Below are positions 36,433 through 47,419 of a DNA stretch of 54,539 nucleotides, in pieces (within the stretch, counting starts at the first letter, position 1; each line of letters begins with the position of its first letter). The translations under genes and the position numbers were made by a program. This DNA is from Alphaproteobacteria bacterium MarineAlpha12_Bin1 (lineage in GTDB: Bacteria; Pseudomonadota; Alphaproteobacteria; UBA6615), in assembly GCA_002937505.1 (NCBI GenBank), contig PTJY01000006.1, forward strand, positions 1 through 54,539, read 5' to 3'. The notes below the pieces were generated by a model. The model made no database searches. It worked only from the letters and a program-made list of their open reading frames with translations, and had not been told where the DNA came from.

Positions 36433-38499
36433 ATGCCTAAGATTATAATTGATGATTTAGATATGGAGGTTCCTGAAGGTATCACTGTACTACAAGCATG
36501 TGAGTTAGCAGGGAAAGAAATACCACGTTTCTGTTATCATGAAAGACTTTCGATTGCTGGTAATTGTCGTATGTGTCTGGTTGAAGTGTCACCAGGCCCA
36601 CCTAAGCCCGCTGCATCTTGCGCGTTACCAGTCGGTGACGGAATGAACATAAAAACTAACTCAGAGATGGTTAAAAAAGCTCGTAACGGCGTTATGGAGT
36701 TTTTGCTTATAAATCATCCTTTAGATTGTCCTATCTGTGATCAAGGTGGAGAGTGTGATTTACAGGATCAAGCTATGGCCTATGGACAAGACAATTCTCG
36801 TTATCGAGAAGATAAAAGAGCTGTCAAAGAAAAGTATATGGGGCCCCTAATTAAAACAATTATGACTAGGTGTATACATTGCACCCGATGCGTAAGATTT
36901 GCGACTGAGATAGCGGGAGTCCCTGAAATTGGGATGTTGGGCAGAGGTGAGCACGCTGAGATTACTACTTATTTGGAAAAGTCATTGAATTCTGAATTAA
37001 GTGCTAATGTCATAGATTTGTGTCCGGTCGGTGCTCTAACGTCGAAGCCTTATGCATTTGTTTCTCGCCCCTGGGAGTTGAAAAAAACAGAATCGATTGA
37101 TGTTTTTGACGCACTAGGAAGTGCCATTCGGGTGGATTCTAGGCAAACAGAAGTTTTAAGGGTTCTGCCCAGGTTAAATGAGGACATTAATGAGGAATGG
37201 ATTACAGATAAATCTAGATTTGCAGTAGATGGTTTATCCAGACAGCGCCTAGATAGGCCCTATTTGCGTTTCGATGGAAAGTTAAAAGAATCCACGTGGG
37301 CGGAGGTGTTTGATTTAATTAAAAGTCGATTTAGCAAGACAGATGGGGACCGTATTGCAGCTATAGCTGGGAACCAATGTGACGCCGAGTCAATGATCGC
37401 TTTAAAGAATCTTATGACTAATTTGGGATCAAATAATATTGACTGTAGACAGGATGGAGCGAAGTTAAGTTCTGAATGTAGATCTAGTTATTTATTTAAT
37501 ACTACTATTTCTAATTTAGAATTCTCTGATGCGGTATTACTAGTCGGGACAAACCCGAGGATGGAAGCTCCTTTAATTAATACTAGACTAAGAAGGGGAT
37601 GGATGACTGATACGACAAAAGTTGCTGTATTAGGTCCCAAAATTGATTTAACATTTCCTGTCGATTATTGCGGAAATGATCCAAGAAAACTTCGATCCAT
37701 TGCAGAAGGGTTAGATCCCTTATCAAGCACTTTGTCTGAAGCGGTAAGACCGTCAATTATTTTAGGAATGGGGGCCCTCACACGTTCTGACGGTTCAGCT
37801 ATTTTGCATTTTGCGAGAACTATAGCTGAAGAATATGGACTCATAAAAGATGATTGGAATGGCTTTAATGTACTCCATACTGCAGCTGCGCGCGTGGCAG
37901 GTATGGATATGGGTTTTCTACCGTCTATTGGTGGGCTAGACATAGAGGGCATTTTATCAGGCGCATCAGCAGGGACTATAGACATAGTTTATTTACTCGG
38001 TGCTGACGAAATAGATATGAGCCGCTTGGGGGATGCATTTGTTATTTATCAAGGTCACCACGGTGATGCTGGTGCGAATAGAGCTGATGTTATACTTCCC
38101 GGAGCAGCATTTACAGAAAAGAATGGTACTTATGTTAATACTGAGGGTAGGGTACAGTTAGCGAAACAAGCTACACAGCCACCAGGGGATGCTAAAGAAG
38201 ATTGGAAAATTATTCGTGCTCTTTCTGATTTATTGGGGGCTGGGCTAGATTTTACGACTCTAGGAGACGTGCGTGCACGGTTAGTAGAAGAAAACTCACT
38301 TTTTGATCATGTGGGTGATATATTATCGTCTTCCTGGGATGATTTTGGTTCTTATGGTGAAATCCTTGGTCAAGAGTTCGAATGCCCTATTAGTAATTAT
38401 TATATGACTTGTTCGATAAGCAGAGCGTCACAAACAATGGCTGAATGCAGCAAAGAGCTTTTTAGTCAATCAAAAGAAGAGAACGCTGCAGATGCTTGA
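36433..38499 (+). CDS. nuoG: NADH-quinone oxidoreductase subunit G
   Basis: The large iron-sulfur subunit, 688 residues. A [2Fe-2S] domain has C34, C45, C48 and C63, a following site has C99, C102 and C108 with a nearby histidine, and a [4Fe-4S] domain has C147, C150, C153 and C197. The C-terminal half is a molybdopterin-oxidoreductase-like fold without its cofactor. The ATG at 36433 is preferred to GTG at 36430 because it sits eight bases after AGGAG. nuoH overlaps its end by eight bases. Confidence 0.96.
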   Translation: MPKIIIDDLDMEVPEGITVLQACELAGKEIPRFCYHERLSIAGNCRMCLVEVSPGPPKPAASCALPVGDGMNIKTNSEMVKKARNGVMEFLLINHPLDCPICDQGGECDLQDQAMAYGQDNSRYREDKRAVKEKYMGPLIKTIMTRCIHCTRCVRFATEIAGVPEIGMLGRGEHAEITTYLEKSLNSELSANVIDLCPVGALTSKPYAFVSRPWELKKTESIDVFDALGSAIRVDSRQTEVLRVLPRLNEDINEEWITDKSRFAVDGLSRQRLDRPYLRFDGKLKESTWAEVFDLIKSRFSKTDGDRIAAIAGNQCDAESMIALKNLMTNLGSNNIDCRQDGAKLSSECRSSYLFNTTISNLEFSDAVLLVGTNPRMEAPLINTRLRRGWMTDTTKVAVLGPKIDLTFPVDYCGNDPRKLRSIAEGLDPLSSTLSEAVRPSIILGMGALTRSDGSAILHFARTIAEEYGLIKDDWNGFNVLHTAAARVAGMDMGFLPSIGGLDIEGILSGASAGTIDIVYLLGADEIDMSRLGDAFVIYQGHHGDAGANRADVILPGAAFTEKNGTYVNTEGRVQLAKQATQPPGDAKEDWKIIRALSDLLGAGLDFTTLGDVRARLVEENSLFDHVGDILSSSWDDFGSYGEILGQEFECPISNYYMTCSISRASQTMAECSKELFSQSKEENAADA

Positions 38500-39502
38500 G
38501 ATATGGACCGATTATGCTTGGCCTTTGATTTGGATAATTATCAAAATATTACTGATCGTAATTCCTTTATTAATAGCCGTAGCTTATCTCACATACGCTG
38601 AAAGGAAAGTTATTGGTTCTATTCAGCTTCGAATGGGACCTAATGTTGTAGGGCCATTCGGTTTGTTGCAACCATTTGCGGATGGACTGAAATTATTAGT
38701 CAAAGAATCTATCATTCCTACTGGATCAAATAGGGTTGTATTTATTTTAGCGCCAATGCTGACCTTTACTTTAGGCTTGATTGGATGGGCTGTCATACCC
38801 GTTGCCGATGGATGGGTCTTATCAGATATTAATGTTGGTATACTATACCTTTTTGCAGTTAGCTCACTTGGGGTGTATGGAATAATAATGGCTGGATGGG
38901 CTTCAAACTCTATTTACCCATTTCTAGGAGCATTACGGTCTGCCGCACAGATGGTTTCCTACGAAGTGTCCATAGGTTTTGTCATTGTAACAGTTTTGCT
39001 TGCTGTGGGTTCACTAAATATGACGGATATTGTTCTGGCGCAGCAAAAGGTTTGGTTCTTTATTCCTCTTTTCCCTATGTTTGTTATTTTCTTTATTTCA
39101 GGGCTTGCAGAGACTAATCGGGCGCCATTTGATCTGCCTGAAGCAGAGGCTGAACTTGTTTCTGGCTATAATGTTGAGTATTCGGCAATGTCGTTTGCTT
39201 TGTTTTTTCTTGGTGAATACGCCAACATGATATTAGTCAGCGCTATGACTGTAATTTTATTTTTGGGAGGCTGGTTGCCACCGTTTGATTTTACTTTTTT
39301 GTATTGGATACCTGGTGTAATTTGGTTTTCACTTAAGGTTTCTCTAGTTCTTTTTGTGTTTTTATGGGTTAGAGCAACTCTACCACGATATCGTTATGAT
39401 CAACTTATGAGATTGGGATGGAAAGTGTTTCTCCCTTTTTCACTTTTTTGGGTCGTAGTTACTGCAGGCGCAATAGTTGCTTTTGAGTGGTATCCAAAAT
39501 GA
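38492..39502 (+). CDS. nuoH: NADH-quinone oxidoreductase subunit H
   Basis: A 336-residue membrane subunit with about eight transmembrane helices that forms the quinone entry chamber. The segments [17 protein letters not shown] (36-52) and [20 protein letters not shown] (204-223) are diagnostic. It overlaps nuoG by eight bases and is followed after 28 bases by nuoI. Confidence 0.97.
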   Translation: MLEIWTDYAWPLIWIIIKILLIVIPLLIAVAYLTYAERKVIGSIQLRMGPNVVGPFGLLQPFADGLKLLVKESIIPTGSNRVVFILAPMLTFTLGLIGWAVIPVADGWVLSDINVGILYLFAVSSLGVYGIIMAGWASNSIYPFLGALRSAAQMVSYEVSIGFVIVTVLLAVGSLNMTDIVLAQQKVWFFIPLFPMFVIFFISGLAETNRAPFDLPEAEAELVSGYNVEYSAMSFALFFLGEYANMILVSAMTVILFLGGWLPPFDFTFLYWIPGVIWFSLKVSLVLFVFLWVRATLPRYRYDQLMRLGWKVFLPFSLFWVVVTAGAIVAFEWYPK

Positions 39503-39530
39503 TCTGTTCTTTAAGAGAGGGTTTTCAATA

Positions 39531-40019
39531 ATGGCACTGTTAGATGTAACTACGCGTGGCATTTTGTTGTTAGAAATTGTTCGTGGTATGTGGTTAACCC
39601 TTTGCTATCTTTTTAAGAAAAAGGTGACAATCAATTACCCTTATGAAAAAGGTCCACTAAGTCCTCGTTTTAGAGGTGAACATGTTTTAAGACGTTATCC
39701 TAATGGAGAAGAGAGATGTATAGCATGTAAACTATGTGAAGCTGTTTGTCCTGCTCAGGCAATAACAATCGAAGCCGAGCCACGGGAGGATGGTAGTCGT
39801 CGTACCACGCGATACGATATAGATATGACCAAATGTATATATTGTGGTTTTTGCCAGGAAGCTTGTCCTGTAGATGCAATTGTTGAAGGTCCGAATTTTG
39901 AATTTGCAACTGAAACTCGTGAAGAGCTCATGTACAATAAAGAAAAACTATTGGAAAATGGAGACCGATGGGAAGCAGAAGTAGCTGCGGCACTCACGGC
40001 TGATGCTCCATATAGATAA
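39531..40019 (+). CDS. nuoI: NADH-quinone oxidoreductase subunit I
   Basis: A 162-residue ferredoxin-like subunit with two [4Fe-4S] clusters, N6a and N6b. The ligands are C63, C66, C69 and C73, then C102, C105, C108 and C112. An amphipathic N-terminal helix anchors it to the membrane. The ATG at 39531 is chosen because the family begins just before this helix and GAGAGG lies upstream; the frame is open into nuoH but that part is unrelated. Confidence 0.97.
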   Translation: MALLDVTTRGILLLEIVRGMWLTLCYLFKKKVTINYPYEKGPLSPRFRGEHVLRRYPNGEERCIACKLCEAVCPAQAITIEAEPREDGSRRTTRYDIDMTKCIYCGFCQEACPVDAIVEGPNFEFATETREELMYNKEKLLENGDRWEAEVAAALTADAPYR

Positions 40020-40028
40020 GGTCAAGAA

Positions 40029-40643
40029 ATGATCATCTCATCATTAGCGTTTTATCTTTTTTCGTTCATTACTATTTTTTCTGCAGTCATGGTTATATCT
40101 GCACGAAACCCTGTCCATTCAGTTTTGTTTCTTATATTGGCTTTTTTTAATTCTGCTGGTTTATTCGTTCTACTTGGTGCAGAATTTTTAGCCATGATTC
40201 TGGTTGTGGTCTATGTAGGGGCCGTAGCTGTTTTGTTTCTTTTCGTTGTAATGATGCTAGATATAAACTTTGTAGAGCTTAGAGAAGGCTTTCTTCAATA
40301 CCTACCTATTGGTGCCCTTGTCGGTATCATTTTAATGGCCGAGTTAGTTTTGATTTTTGGTAGTTGGGTAATTAACCCTTCATCAGAAAGCATTGTTACG
40401 ACTAGTATTGTTTATAACTCTGATACAACTAATACACATGCTTTAGGTCAACTCATCTATACCCACTATATTTATTTGTTTCAGGCAGCTGGGTTACTTC
40501 TCTTAGTGGCTATGATCGGAGCAATTGTATTAACAGTACGTAAGCGGCCTACAGTCAAAAGACAAAATATATCCGAGCAGGTTGCAGTTAGAGTGGACGA
40601 TGTAATTGAAGTGAAAGATGTTACCTCAGGGAGTGGTATATGA
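40029..40643 (+). CDS. nuoJ: NADH-quinone oxidoreductase subunit J
   Basis: A 204-residue membrane subunit with five predicted helices. The pattern [20 protein letters not shown] (25-44) and the [17 protein letters not shown] helix (60-77), which carries the family's bulge region, are characteristic. The charged C-terminal tail is cytoplasmic. Its stop overlaps the start of nuoK (ATGATG), implying coupled translation. Confidence 0.96.
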   Translation: MIISSLAFYLFSFITIFSAVMVISARNPVHSVLFLILAFFNSAGLFVLLGAEFLAMILVVVYVGAVAVLFLFVVMMLDINFVELREGFLQYLPIGALVGIILMAELVLIFGSWVINPSSESIVTTSIVYNSDTTNTHALGQLIYTHYIYLFQAAGLLLLVAMIGAIVLTVRKRPTVKRQNISEQVAVRVDDVIEVKDVTSGSGI

Positions 40644-40954
40644 TGCTTGAAATAAGTCTTGCTCATTATCTAATTGTTGCGGCAATTCTTTTTACTATTG
40701 GTGTGTTTGGCATTTTTCTTAACAGAAAAAACGTGATTATTATTTTAATGTCTATAGAGCTAATGCTGCTTTCAGTTAATATCAATTTAGTATCGTTTTC
40801 GGCTTACCTAAACGATCTTGTGGGTCAGGTTTTTGCTATGTTTGTTCTAACTGTGGCTGCAGCTGAAGCGGCAATTGGTTTGGCAATTTTGGTTATTTAT
40901 TTCCGCAATCGTGGCTCTATAAGCGTCGAAGACGTCAATATGATGAAAGGATAA
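40640..40954 (+). CDS. nuoK: NADH-quinone oxidoreductase subunit K
   Basis: A 104-residue subunit with three helices, related to the MrpC antiporter subunit. The conserved membrane glutamate lies in [12 protein letters not shown] (36-47) and a second in [10 protein letters not shown] (73-82); both belong to the proton path. Two adjacent ATG codons (40640 and 40643) are possible starts. nuoL follows after seven bases. Confidence 0.97.
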   Translation: MMLEISLAHYLIVAAILFTIGVFGIFLNRKNVIIILMSIELMLLSVNINLVSFSAYLNDLVGQVFAMFVLTVAAAEAAIGLAILVIYFRNRGSISVEDVNMMKG

Positions 40955-40961
40955 TGGTACG

Positions 40962-42887
40962 GTGCTGACGGCAACTATATTTCTGCCGTTACTTGGTGCT
41001 ATAATTGCCGGTCTTTTTGGCAATCGCCTAGGTAGCAGGGTTTCTCAATTAGTAACAGTAATACCGCTCCTGGTCTCAGCGATACTCTCATGTTTTTTGC
41101 TTTACCATTTTGGATGGACAGGTGAAACCCAAACAGTGAATCTGTTTACATGGATCAATGTTGAATCCTTAGAGATCAGTTGGGTAATTTATTTCGATAC
41201 GCTAACAGCCGTAATGGTGTTTGTTGTCACTTTAGTTTCAGGGATGGTTCATGTCTATTCGATTGGTTATATGTCTAAAGATCCACATATTCCGAGATTT
41301 ATGTCGTATTTAAGCCTGTTCACTTTTTTTATGCTTATGCTTGTCACTTCGAATAATCTTTTGCAGATGTTTTTTGGTTGGGAAGGAGTGGGCCTTTGTT
41401 CTTATTTGCTTATCGGGTTTTGGTTTAAAAAGAATAGCGCGAATGCTGCTGCTATAAAGGCATTTATAGTAAACCGGATAGGGGATTTTGGTTTTATATT
41501 AGGTATTCTGGCAGTCTTCTATTTCTTTGAAACTCTGCAATTTGCTGAGATCTTTAAGATCGCTCCTGATATTGCAGGGAAAACGTTTTTATTTCTAGGA
41601 ATGGAAGTTGATATACTTACTACTATTTGTTTGCTGTTGTTTGTTGGAGCCATGGGGAAATCTGCTCAGATTGGTCTTCATACCTGGCTTCCTGATGCTA
41701 TGGAGGGTCCGACGCCTGTTTCAGCGCTAATTCATGCTGCGACGATGGTAACAGCAGGCGTTTTTATGGTAGTTCGCTTGTCCCCGATGTTTGAATATGC
41801 TCCCTTTGCTTTGACCATTATTACTATAATTGGTGCATCAACGGCATTTTTTGCGGCAACAATAGGTCTAACCCAGTGGGACATAAAGCGGGTTATAGCT
41901 TATTCAACATGTTCTCAGCTTGGATACATGTTTTTTGCGGTTGGAGTAGGTGCATATCCAGCGGCTATTTTTCATCTAATGACACACGCTTTTTTTAAAG
42001 CTCTTCTATTCCTCGGCTCTGGTAGCGTTATACATGGCATGCATGATGAGCAGGACATGAGAAAAATGGGTGGATTATTTTCAAAAATGAAAATTACTGG
42101 CTCTCTTATGTGGATTGGTAGCCTTGCACTGGCTGGAGTTCCATTATTCTCTGGTTATTATTCGAAAGATATAATTCTTGAATCCGCATTTGCTAGTCAT
42201 ACAGGAGCAGGATTATTAGCTTACTGGGCTGGGATTATGGCTGCTTTTATGACTGCATTTTATTCATGGAGATTATTGTTTCTCACATTTCATGGAAGTA
42301 GTCGAGTTGAAGAAAATGTTCTAGATAAGGTCCATGAATCTCCGCCAATAATGCTTATTCCATTGTTAGTCCTAGGCCTGGGCGCAGTTTTATCTGGTTG
42401 GTTTGCAGTTGATTATTTTGTAGGAGATAAAATGGATCAGTTTTGGGGATCTTCAATATTAATGCTGGATGACATTATTGAGAAAGCTCATCATATTCCG
42501 GGTTGGGCAATATTACTTCCCACTGTAGTAGGTGTAATAGGAATAATTTCTGCATGGGTCCTATATATTAAAAGTCCAAGTATAATTCCTAGGATTACCG
42601 CAATGACCGGTCCTGTATATAAATTTATTTATAATAAGTGGTATTTCGATGAGTTGTATGAGTTACTTTTTGTCAGACCATGTTTCTACTTGGGCCGAGG
42701 TTTTTGGAGATCGGGAGATGTATACGTTATAGATACAGTTGGTCCGAATGGTATTGCAGAATCAGTCCTAAATTTAGCTAAACGAGCAGGAAAAGTGCAG
42801 TCGGGATACCTATATCATTATGCTTTTGCCATGATGATAGGGGTGTTAATTTTGATTACGTGGTTCCTTTTTGGGTTTTTTCAGTAA
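40962..42887 (+). CDS. nuoL: NADH-quinone oxidoreductase subunit L
   Basis: A 641-residue proton-pumping, antiporter-like subunit with about 16 helices and the long lateral helix near the C-terminus. FFGWEGVGLCSYLLIGFW (about 137-154) carries the conserved glutamate, and HTWLPDAMEGPTPVSALIHA (about 240-259) is the discontinuous-helix signature. The start is GTG; an ATG at 40954 in another frame stops at once. nuoM follows after 12 bases. Confidence 0.96.
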   Translation: MLTATIFLPLLGAIIAGLFGNRLGSRVSQLVTVIPLLVSAILSCFLLYHFGWTGETQTVNLFTWINVESLEISWVIYFDTLTAVMVFVVTLVSGMVHVYSIGYMSKDPHIPRFMSYLSLFTFFMLMLVTSNNLLQMFFGWEGVGLCSYLLIGFWFKKNSANAAAIKAFIVNRIGDFGFILGILAVFYFFETLQFAEIFKIAPDIAGKTFLFLGMEVDILTTICLLLFVGAMGKSAQIGLHTWLPDAMEGPTPVSALIHAATMVTAGVFMVVRLSPMFEYAPFALTIITIIGASTAFFAATIGLTQWDIKRVIAYSTCSQLGYMFFAVGVGAYPAAIFHLMTHAFFKALLFLGSGSVIHGMHDEQDMRKMGGLFSKMKITGSLMWIGSLALAGVPLFSGYYSKDIILESAFASHTGAGLLAYWAGIMAAFMTAFYSWRLLFLTFHGSSRVEENVLDKVHESPPIMLIPLLVLGLGAVLSGWFAVDYFVGDKMDQFWGSSILMLDDIIEKAHHIPGWAILLPTVVGVIGIISAWVLYIKSPSIIPRITAMTGPVYKFIYNKWYFDELYELLFVRPCFYLGRGFWRSGDVYVIDTVGPNGIAESVLNLAKRAGKVQSGYLYHYAFAMMIGVLILITWFLFGFFQ

Positions 42888-42899
42888 GGTAGTCACGTA

Positions 42900-44414
42900 A
42901 TGCAAACATTTCCTGTCCTCTCGTTAACAATTTTTTTACCGCTAATAGGAGTTTTATTTATACTTCTTGTTAGAGGAAATGATGAAACAGCCGCACGTAA
43001 CGCTCGTTACGCCGCACTTTGGACATCAATCGCAACTTTTATTGTAAGCATATTTCTTTGGATTAATTTTGATGTTGGAACGGCTGATTTTCAATTTGTT
43101 GAAAAACATCAGTGGATTCCTGCTTATCAAATTTATTACCACCTTGGTGTTGACGGTATATCAATGCTTTTTGTTTTGCTCTCGACAGCGCTGACGCCCT
43201 TATGTGTTCTCGCTTCATGGAAGGTTATTAAAGAGCGTGTACGAGAATATATGATCGCATTTTTAATTCTTGAAACTATGATGGTAGGGACATTCTCTTC
43301 TCTAGATTTTCTTCTTTTCTACGTTTTCTTTGAGGGCTCACTAATACCAATGTTTATAATCATTGGAGTTTGGGGCGGTGAAAGAAGAGTATACTCTGCA
43401 TTTAAGTTTTTCCTCTTCACCCTAACTGGATCTGTTTTGTTATTAGTGGCATTGATGACTATTCATTTTCAAGCTGGAACAACAGATATACCCACCCTTT
43501 TGAATTTTGATATTCCGGTTGAGATGCAACCTTGGTTATGGATTGCATTTTTTGCATCTTTTGCGGTTAAAATGCCTATGTGGCCTGTTCACACTTGGTT
43601 GCCTGATGCACATGTCGAAGCTCCTACGGCTGGATCAGTTATATTAGCTGGCGTTTTGTTGAAAATGGGAGGCTATGGATTTCTTCGATTTTCTCTACCA
43701 ATGTTACCAATAGCGTCAGAGCAGTTTACACCACTTATATATACCTTGTCTGTCATAGCTATAATATATACGTCTTTAGTTGCTCTAGCCCAAGAAGATA
43801 TGAAGAAGCTGATAGCTTATTCCTCTGTCGCACATATGGGTTTTGTGACTATTGGTATTTTTACGAGCACGGTATATGGCATCCAAGGTGGTATATTTCA
43901 GATGTTAAGTCATGGTGTTATTTCTGCTGCGCTCTTTTTATGCGTAGGTGTTGTTTATGACAGAATGCATACAAGAGAAATATCACGTTACGGTGGCTTA
44001 ATTGAGAGAATGCCAAAATACTCAGTGGTGTTCATGGTGTTTATGTTGGGAGCGGTCGGGTTACCTGGAACTGGTGGTTTTATTGGAGAATTTTTAGTTT
44101 TGTTAGGCGCCTTCCAAGTTAACACTTGGGTGGCTCTACTTGCCACCAGCGGAATAGTGCTTGGTGCTGCGTATATGTTGTTTATGTATAGAAGGGTAAT
44201 ATTTGGTGAATTAAAACGGGTAGATCTCAAAGGTATTATGGATCTTGAAGCCAGAGAGATTGTCATTTTTACTCCACTTATAATTCTTGTTTTATGGATG
44301 GGCTTATGGCCTCAACCCTTTCTTCAGGTTATGGATGCGAGCGTGTTAAATTTAATGCATAACTATCAAAACGCTTTAAGCGCAGTAGATGTTACTGGCT
44401 TGTCTAATCGTTAA
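42900..44414 (+). CDS. nuoM: NADH-quinone oxidoreductase subunit M
   Basis: A 504-residue antiporter-like subunit with about 14 helices. [18 protein letters not shown] (about 140-157) holds the conserved glutamate and [18 protein letters not shown] (about 227-244) is the family signature. Length and order in the operon are normal. Confidence 0.96.
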   Translation: MQTFPVLSLTIFLPLIGVLFILLVRGNDETAARNARYAALWTSIATFIVSIFLWINFDVGTADFQFVEKHQWIPAYQIYYHLGVDGISMLFVLLSTALTPLCVLASWKVIKERVREYMIAFLILETMMVGTFSSLDFLLFYVFFEGSLIPMFIIIGVWGGERRVYSAFKFFLFTLTGSVLLLVALMTIHFQAGTTDIPTLLNFDIPVEMQPWLWIAFFASFAVKMPMWPVHTWLPDAHVEAPTAGSVILAGVLLKMGGYGFLRFSLPMLPIASEQFTPLIYTLSVIAIIYTSLVALAQEDMKKLIAYSSVAHMGFVTIGIFTSTVYGIQGGIFQMLSHGVISAALFLCVGVVYDRMHTREISRYGGLIERMPKYSVVFMVFMLGAVGLPGTGGFIGEFLVLLGAFQVNTWVALLATSGIVLGAAYMLFMYRRVIFGELKRVDLKGIMDLEAREIVIFTPLIILVLWMGLWPQPFLQVMDASVLNLMHNYQNALSAVDVTGLSNR

Positions 44415-44431
44415 TCTTTGGAATTTAAAAC

Positions 44432-45880
44432 GTGAATATATTAACAGAAATTAATTTAATTTGGCCGGAGTTATGTATTGCATTATCAGCGATGTGTTTA
44501 TTAATGATTGGAGCTTTTAGGGGGGATAGTTCCAACAAGACAATTACTTGGGTTTCGATATGCGTGATGGGTGTTGCTTGTCTATTGGTCCTACTAGGTC
44601 CCAATAATCCATCTTCTGCATTTAATAATCTATTTATCGTAGATCAATTTTCTAATTATTCAAAAATACTCATACTTATGGGTGCAATTTTAACACTTAT
44701 TCTTGCACTACCCTACAATCTTAGAGAGGGCATACACCAATTCGAATTTCCAATTCTTCTATTGTTTTCTGTGCTTGGAATGATGATGATGGTGTCAGCA
44801 AATGATTTAATAGCACTTTATTTGGGTATCGAATTACAAAGTCTCTCATTATACGTCCTCGCAGCAATACGTCGAGATTCAATCAAATCAGCGGAAGCAG
44901 GGTTGAAATACTTCGTTCTTGGAGCATTAAGCTCAGGTATTCTTCTCTATGGAATGACTATGGTTTATGGATTCACTGGAGCTACAGGCTTTAATGAATT
45001 GGAGTTAGCTTTTTCTAACGGCGTTGCGAAGAACCAGTTTATAGGAGTTACCGTCGGTTTAGTATTTATTCTTTGTGCACTGGCTTTCAAAGTATCTGCG
45101 GTTCCATTTCATATGTGGACACCGGATGTCTATGAAGGTGCGCCAACGCCGATAACAGCATTCTTCTCCATCGCACCAAAAATAGCTGCTATGATATTAT
45201 TGTCCAGGGTTTTGCTAGAACCATTTGGTGGTTTATTTATTCAGTGGCAGCAGGTTATATGTTTTATATCTATAGCCTCCATGGCGTTTGGGGCATTCGC
45301 TGCTATTAATCAAACTAATATTAAACGTTTGATGGCTTATAGTTCTATAGGTCATATGGGTTTTGTTTTAGTTGGTCTTGCCTCTGGTTCTATAGCTGGC
45401 CTACAGGCTGTCCTTCTCTATTTGACAGTTTACCTCTTTATGAATGTTGGTACCTTTGCTTGTATTTTAGCGATGAAGAGAGATGATCGAATGGTTGAAG
45501 AAATTAACCAACTTGCTGGTTTAAGTAGGACTAATCCTAAAATGACAATTGCGTTAACTGTGTTTATGTTTTCAATGGCAGGGATACCTCCTCTTGCGGG
45601 TTTCTTTGGTAAATATTTTGTTTTTAAAGCTGCCATTGATGCTGAGTTGTATACGCTTACAGTCATTGGTTTGCTGGCAAGTGTTGTTTCGGCATTTTAT
45701 TATTTGAGAATAGTCAAGCTTATGTATTTTGATGAAGCGGTTGACAAGTTTGATAGGTCTATAGGCAAAGAGATTTCTTTCATAACAATAGGCATGAGCT
45801 TTGTTACGACACTTTTTATAATTATATTGTGGCCCGTTTTGGATTTTGCGGCGATCGCAGCGTCATCTATATTTTTATAA
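44432..45880 (+). CDS. nuoN: NADH-quinone oxidoreductase subunit N
   Basis: A 482-residue antiporter-like subunit with about 14 helices, the third proton-pumping paralogue. LYLGIELQSLSLYVLAA carries the membrane glutamate, and PFHMWTPDVYEGAPTPITAF (about 227-246) is diagnostic. It starts with GTG 17 bases after nuoM and ends the operon proper; the birA start codon shares its last base. Confidence 0.96.
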   Translation: MNILTEINLIWPELCIALSAMCLLMIGAFRGDSSNKTITWVSICVMGVACLLVLLGPNNPSSAFNNLFIVDQFSNYSKILILMGAILTLILALPYNLREGIHQFEFPILLLFSVLGMMMMVSANDLIALYLGIELQSLSLYVLAAIRRDSIKSAEAGLKYFVLGALSSGILLYGMTMVYGFTGATGFNELELAFSNGVAKNQFIGVTVGLVFILCALAFKVSAVPFHMWTPDVYEGAPTPITAFFSIAPKIAAMILLSRVLLEPFGGLFIQWQQVICFISIASMAFGAFAAINQTNIKRLMAYSSIGHMGFVLVGLASGSIAGLQAVLLYLTVYLFMNVGTFACILAMKRDDRMVEEINQLAGLSRTNPKMTIALTVFMFSMAGIPPLAGFFGKYFVFKAAIDAELYTLTVIGLLASVVSAFYYLRIVKLMYFDEAVDKFDRSIGKEISFITIGMSFVTTLFIIILWPVLDFAAIAASSIFL

Positions 45881-46641
45881 TGAGTAAATTTTTAGTTGAA
45901 ACGCCGACGAATTGTAATCTCTTATTCTACGAAAGTGTCGGGAGCACAAATGAAGAGGCAAAAAGGCTTGCTGTATCGGGCGTTGATTCGGGCACTGTGG
46001 TGTGGGCTAGGGAGCAGTTGTCTGGGAAAGGTAGGCATGGACGCACTTGGAGCTCTCCTCCGGGAAATTTATACGCGTCAATTGTACAAAGACCTAGTTG
46101 TAAACTATCAGAAGGACCTCAGATTGGATTTGTTACATCAGTTTCTCTTATTGAATCAATTCAAAGTTTAACGGGAATAAATGCAACTCTTAAATGGCCT
46201 AATGATTTATTAATTAATGAAAAGAAAGTAGCTGGTATTTTGCTTGAAAGCTTTGCATCTGAAAATGATAAATTAGACTGGATTATTATAGGTGTGGGCG
46301 TAAATATTATGAACTGCCCAAGTGATATAAAGAATACGACCTGCTTATATGCGGAGGGTGGAAAGGTATCTGTAGAAACATTACTGCAGGGTTTTCTGGT
46401 GAATCTTTATACTAAAATTAGTGAGTGGGATGAACATGGGTTTGAAAGAGTTAGAAATCAATGGATGATGTATGCACCAATTCAGGGTAGTAGTGTTCGT
46501 GTTCGATTACCTATAGGAGAAGTCACAGGAAAATATTGTGGTTTAGATAGTAGTGGCAATCTTATTATCGAAACTGAAAAAGGTATTAAAAGTATTGAAA
46601 CTGGTGAAGTGTTCCCTGTAGTTTCTAATTATAATGAGTAA
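45880..46641 (+). CDS. birA: Biotin--[acetyl-CoA-carboxylase] ligase
   Basis: A 253-residue ligase that activates biotin with ATP and attaches it to biotin carboxyl carrier protein. The biotin-AMP loop reads GKGRHGRTW (49-57), and KWPNDL (105-110) and KVAGILLE (116-123) are the catalytic signatures. There is no N-terminal DNA-binding domain, so it should be a ligase only, not the E. coli-type repressor. The ATG at 45880 overlaps the nuoN stop by one base; an open extension inside nuoN is not credible. coaX overlaps its end by eight bases. Confidence 0.94.
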   Translation: MSKFLVETPTNCNLLFYESVGSTNEEAKRLAVSGVDSGTVVWAREQLSGKGRHGRTWSSPPGNLYASIVQRPSCKLSEGPQIGFVTSVSLIESIQSLTGINATLKWPNDLLINEKKVAGILLESFASENDKLDWIIIGVGVNIMNCPSDIKNTTCLYAEGGKVSVETLLQGFLVNLYTKISEWDEHGFERVRNQWMMYAPIQGSSVRVRLPIGEVTGKYCGLDSSGNLIIETEKGIKSIETGEVFPVVSNYNE

Positions 46642-47419
46642 AGCTATGCTCCTTGCAATAGATTGCGGTAATTCAAATACAGTATTCGCTGTTTACAATA
46701 GTAAAGAGCAAGTCGGTCGTTGGAGTTTGTCAACTGACCCAAATCGAACAGCTGATGAATATGCTGTTTGGTTAACTCAGTTGCTTTATCTGAAATCTTT
46801 AAGTGTTGATAACATAACCGAAGCTATTATTACCACAGTTGTTCCGGGGACACGTCGAAACTTATCTACACTCGTTCAGAATCATTTTTCAGTTGAGCCG
46901 TTAGTAGTTAGAGATAAAAATGTAGACCTGGGAATTCGAATAAAAGTGGATAGACCTGAACAGGTGGGTGCCGACAGATTAGTTACTGCGGTTGGAGCGC
47001 ATCTTATATACCCAGAGGATCTAATTGTAATTGATTTTGGTACAGGAACAACTTTTGATGTTATTGATTCAGAAGGTGACTGGTGTGGAGGTATTATTGC
47101 TCCAGGTGTGAATTTATCTGTAGAAGCATTAACCATGGCTGGTGCCTTGTTGCCACGAGTAAATGTAGAAAAACCCGATTCAATTATTGGCGGTAATACG
47201 GTTTCAGCTATGCAATCAGGTATCTTTTGGGGGTATGTATCCATGATTGAGGGAATGGTTCCCAGAATCAAAAAAGAATATGGGAGTAACATGAGTGTTA
47301 TTGCAACAGGAGGTCTTGCGCCTCTGTTTGTGAATGAAACTGATTTAATAAAGGCAGTCGAACCTGACTTAACCTTAATTGGCTTGGTTGAAATAAATCG
47401 ACGTAATCGAAGTAAATGA
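46634..47419 (+). CDS. coaX: Type III pantothenate kinase
   Basis: A 261-residue enzyme phosphorylating pantothenate, the first step of coenzyme A synthesis. It belongs to the ASKHA fold: the phosphate loop is DCGNSNTVF (10-18), and GADRLVTAVGAH (115-126) and VIDFGTGTTFDV (136-147) are typical of CoaX. This type does not respond to CoA feedback in characterised members. It overlaps birA by eight bases and rnj by four, the standard alphaproteobacterial arrangement. Confidence 0.95.
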   Translation: MSKAMLLAIDCGNSNTVFAVYNSKEQVGRWSLSTDPNRTADEYAVWLTQLLYLKSLSVDNITEAIITTVVPGTRRNLSTLVQNHFSVEPLVVRDKNVDLGIRIKVDRPEQVGADRLVTAVGAHLIYPEDLIVIDFGTGTTFDVIDSEGDWCGGIIAPGVNLSVEALTMAGALLPRVNVEKPDSIIGGNTVSAMQSGIFWGYVSMIEGMVPRIKKEYGSNMSVIATGGLAPLFVNETDLIKAVEPDLTLIGLVEINRRNRSK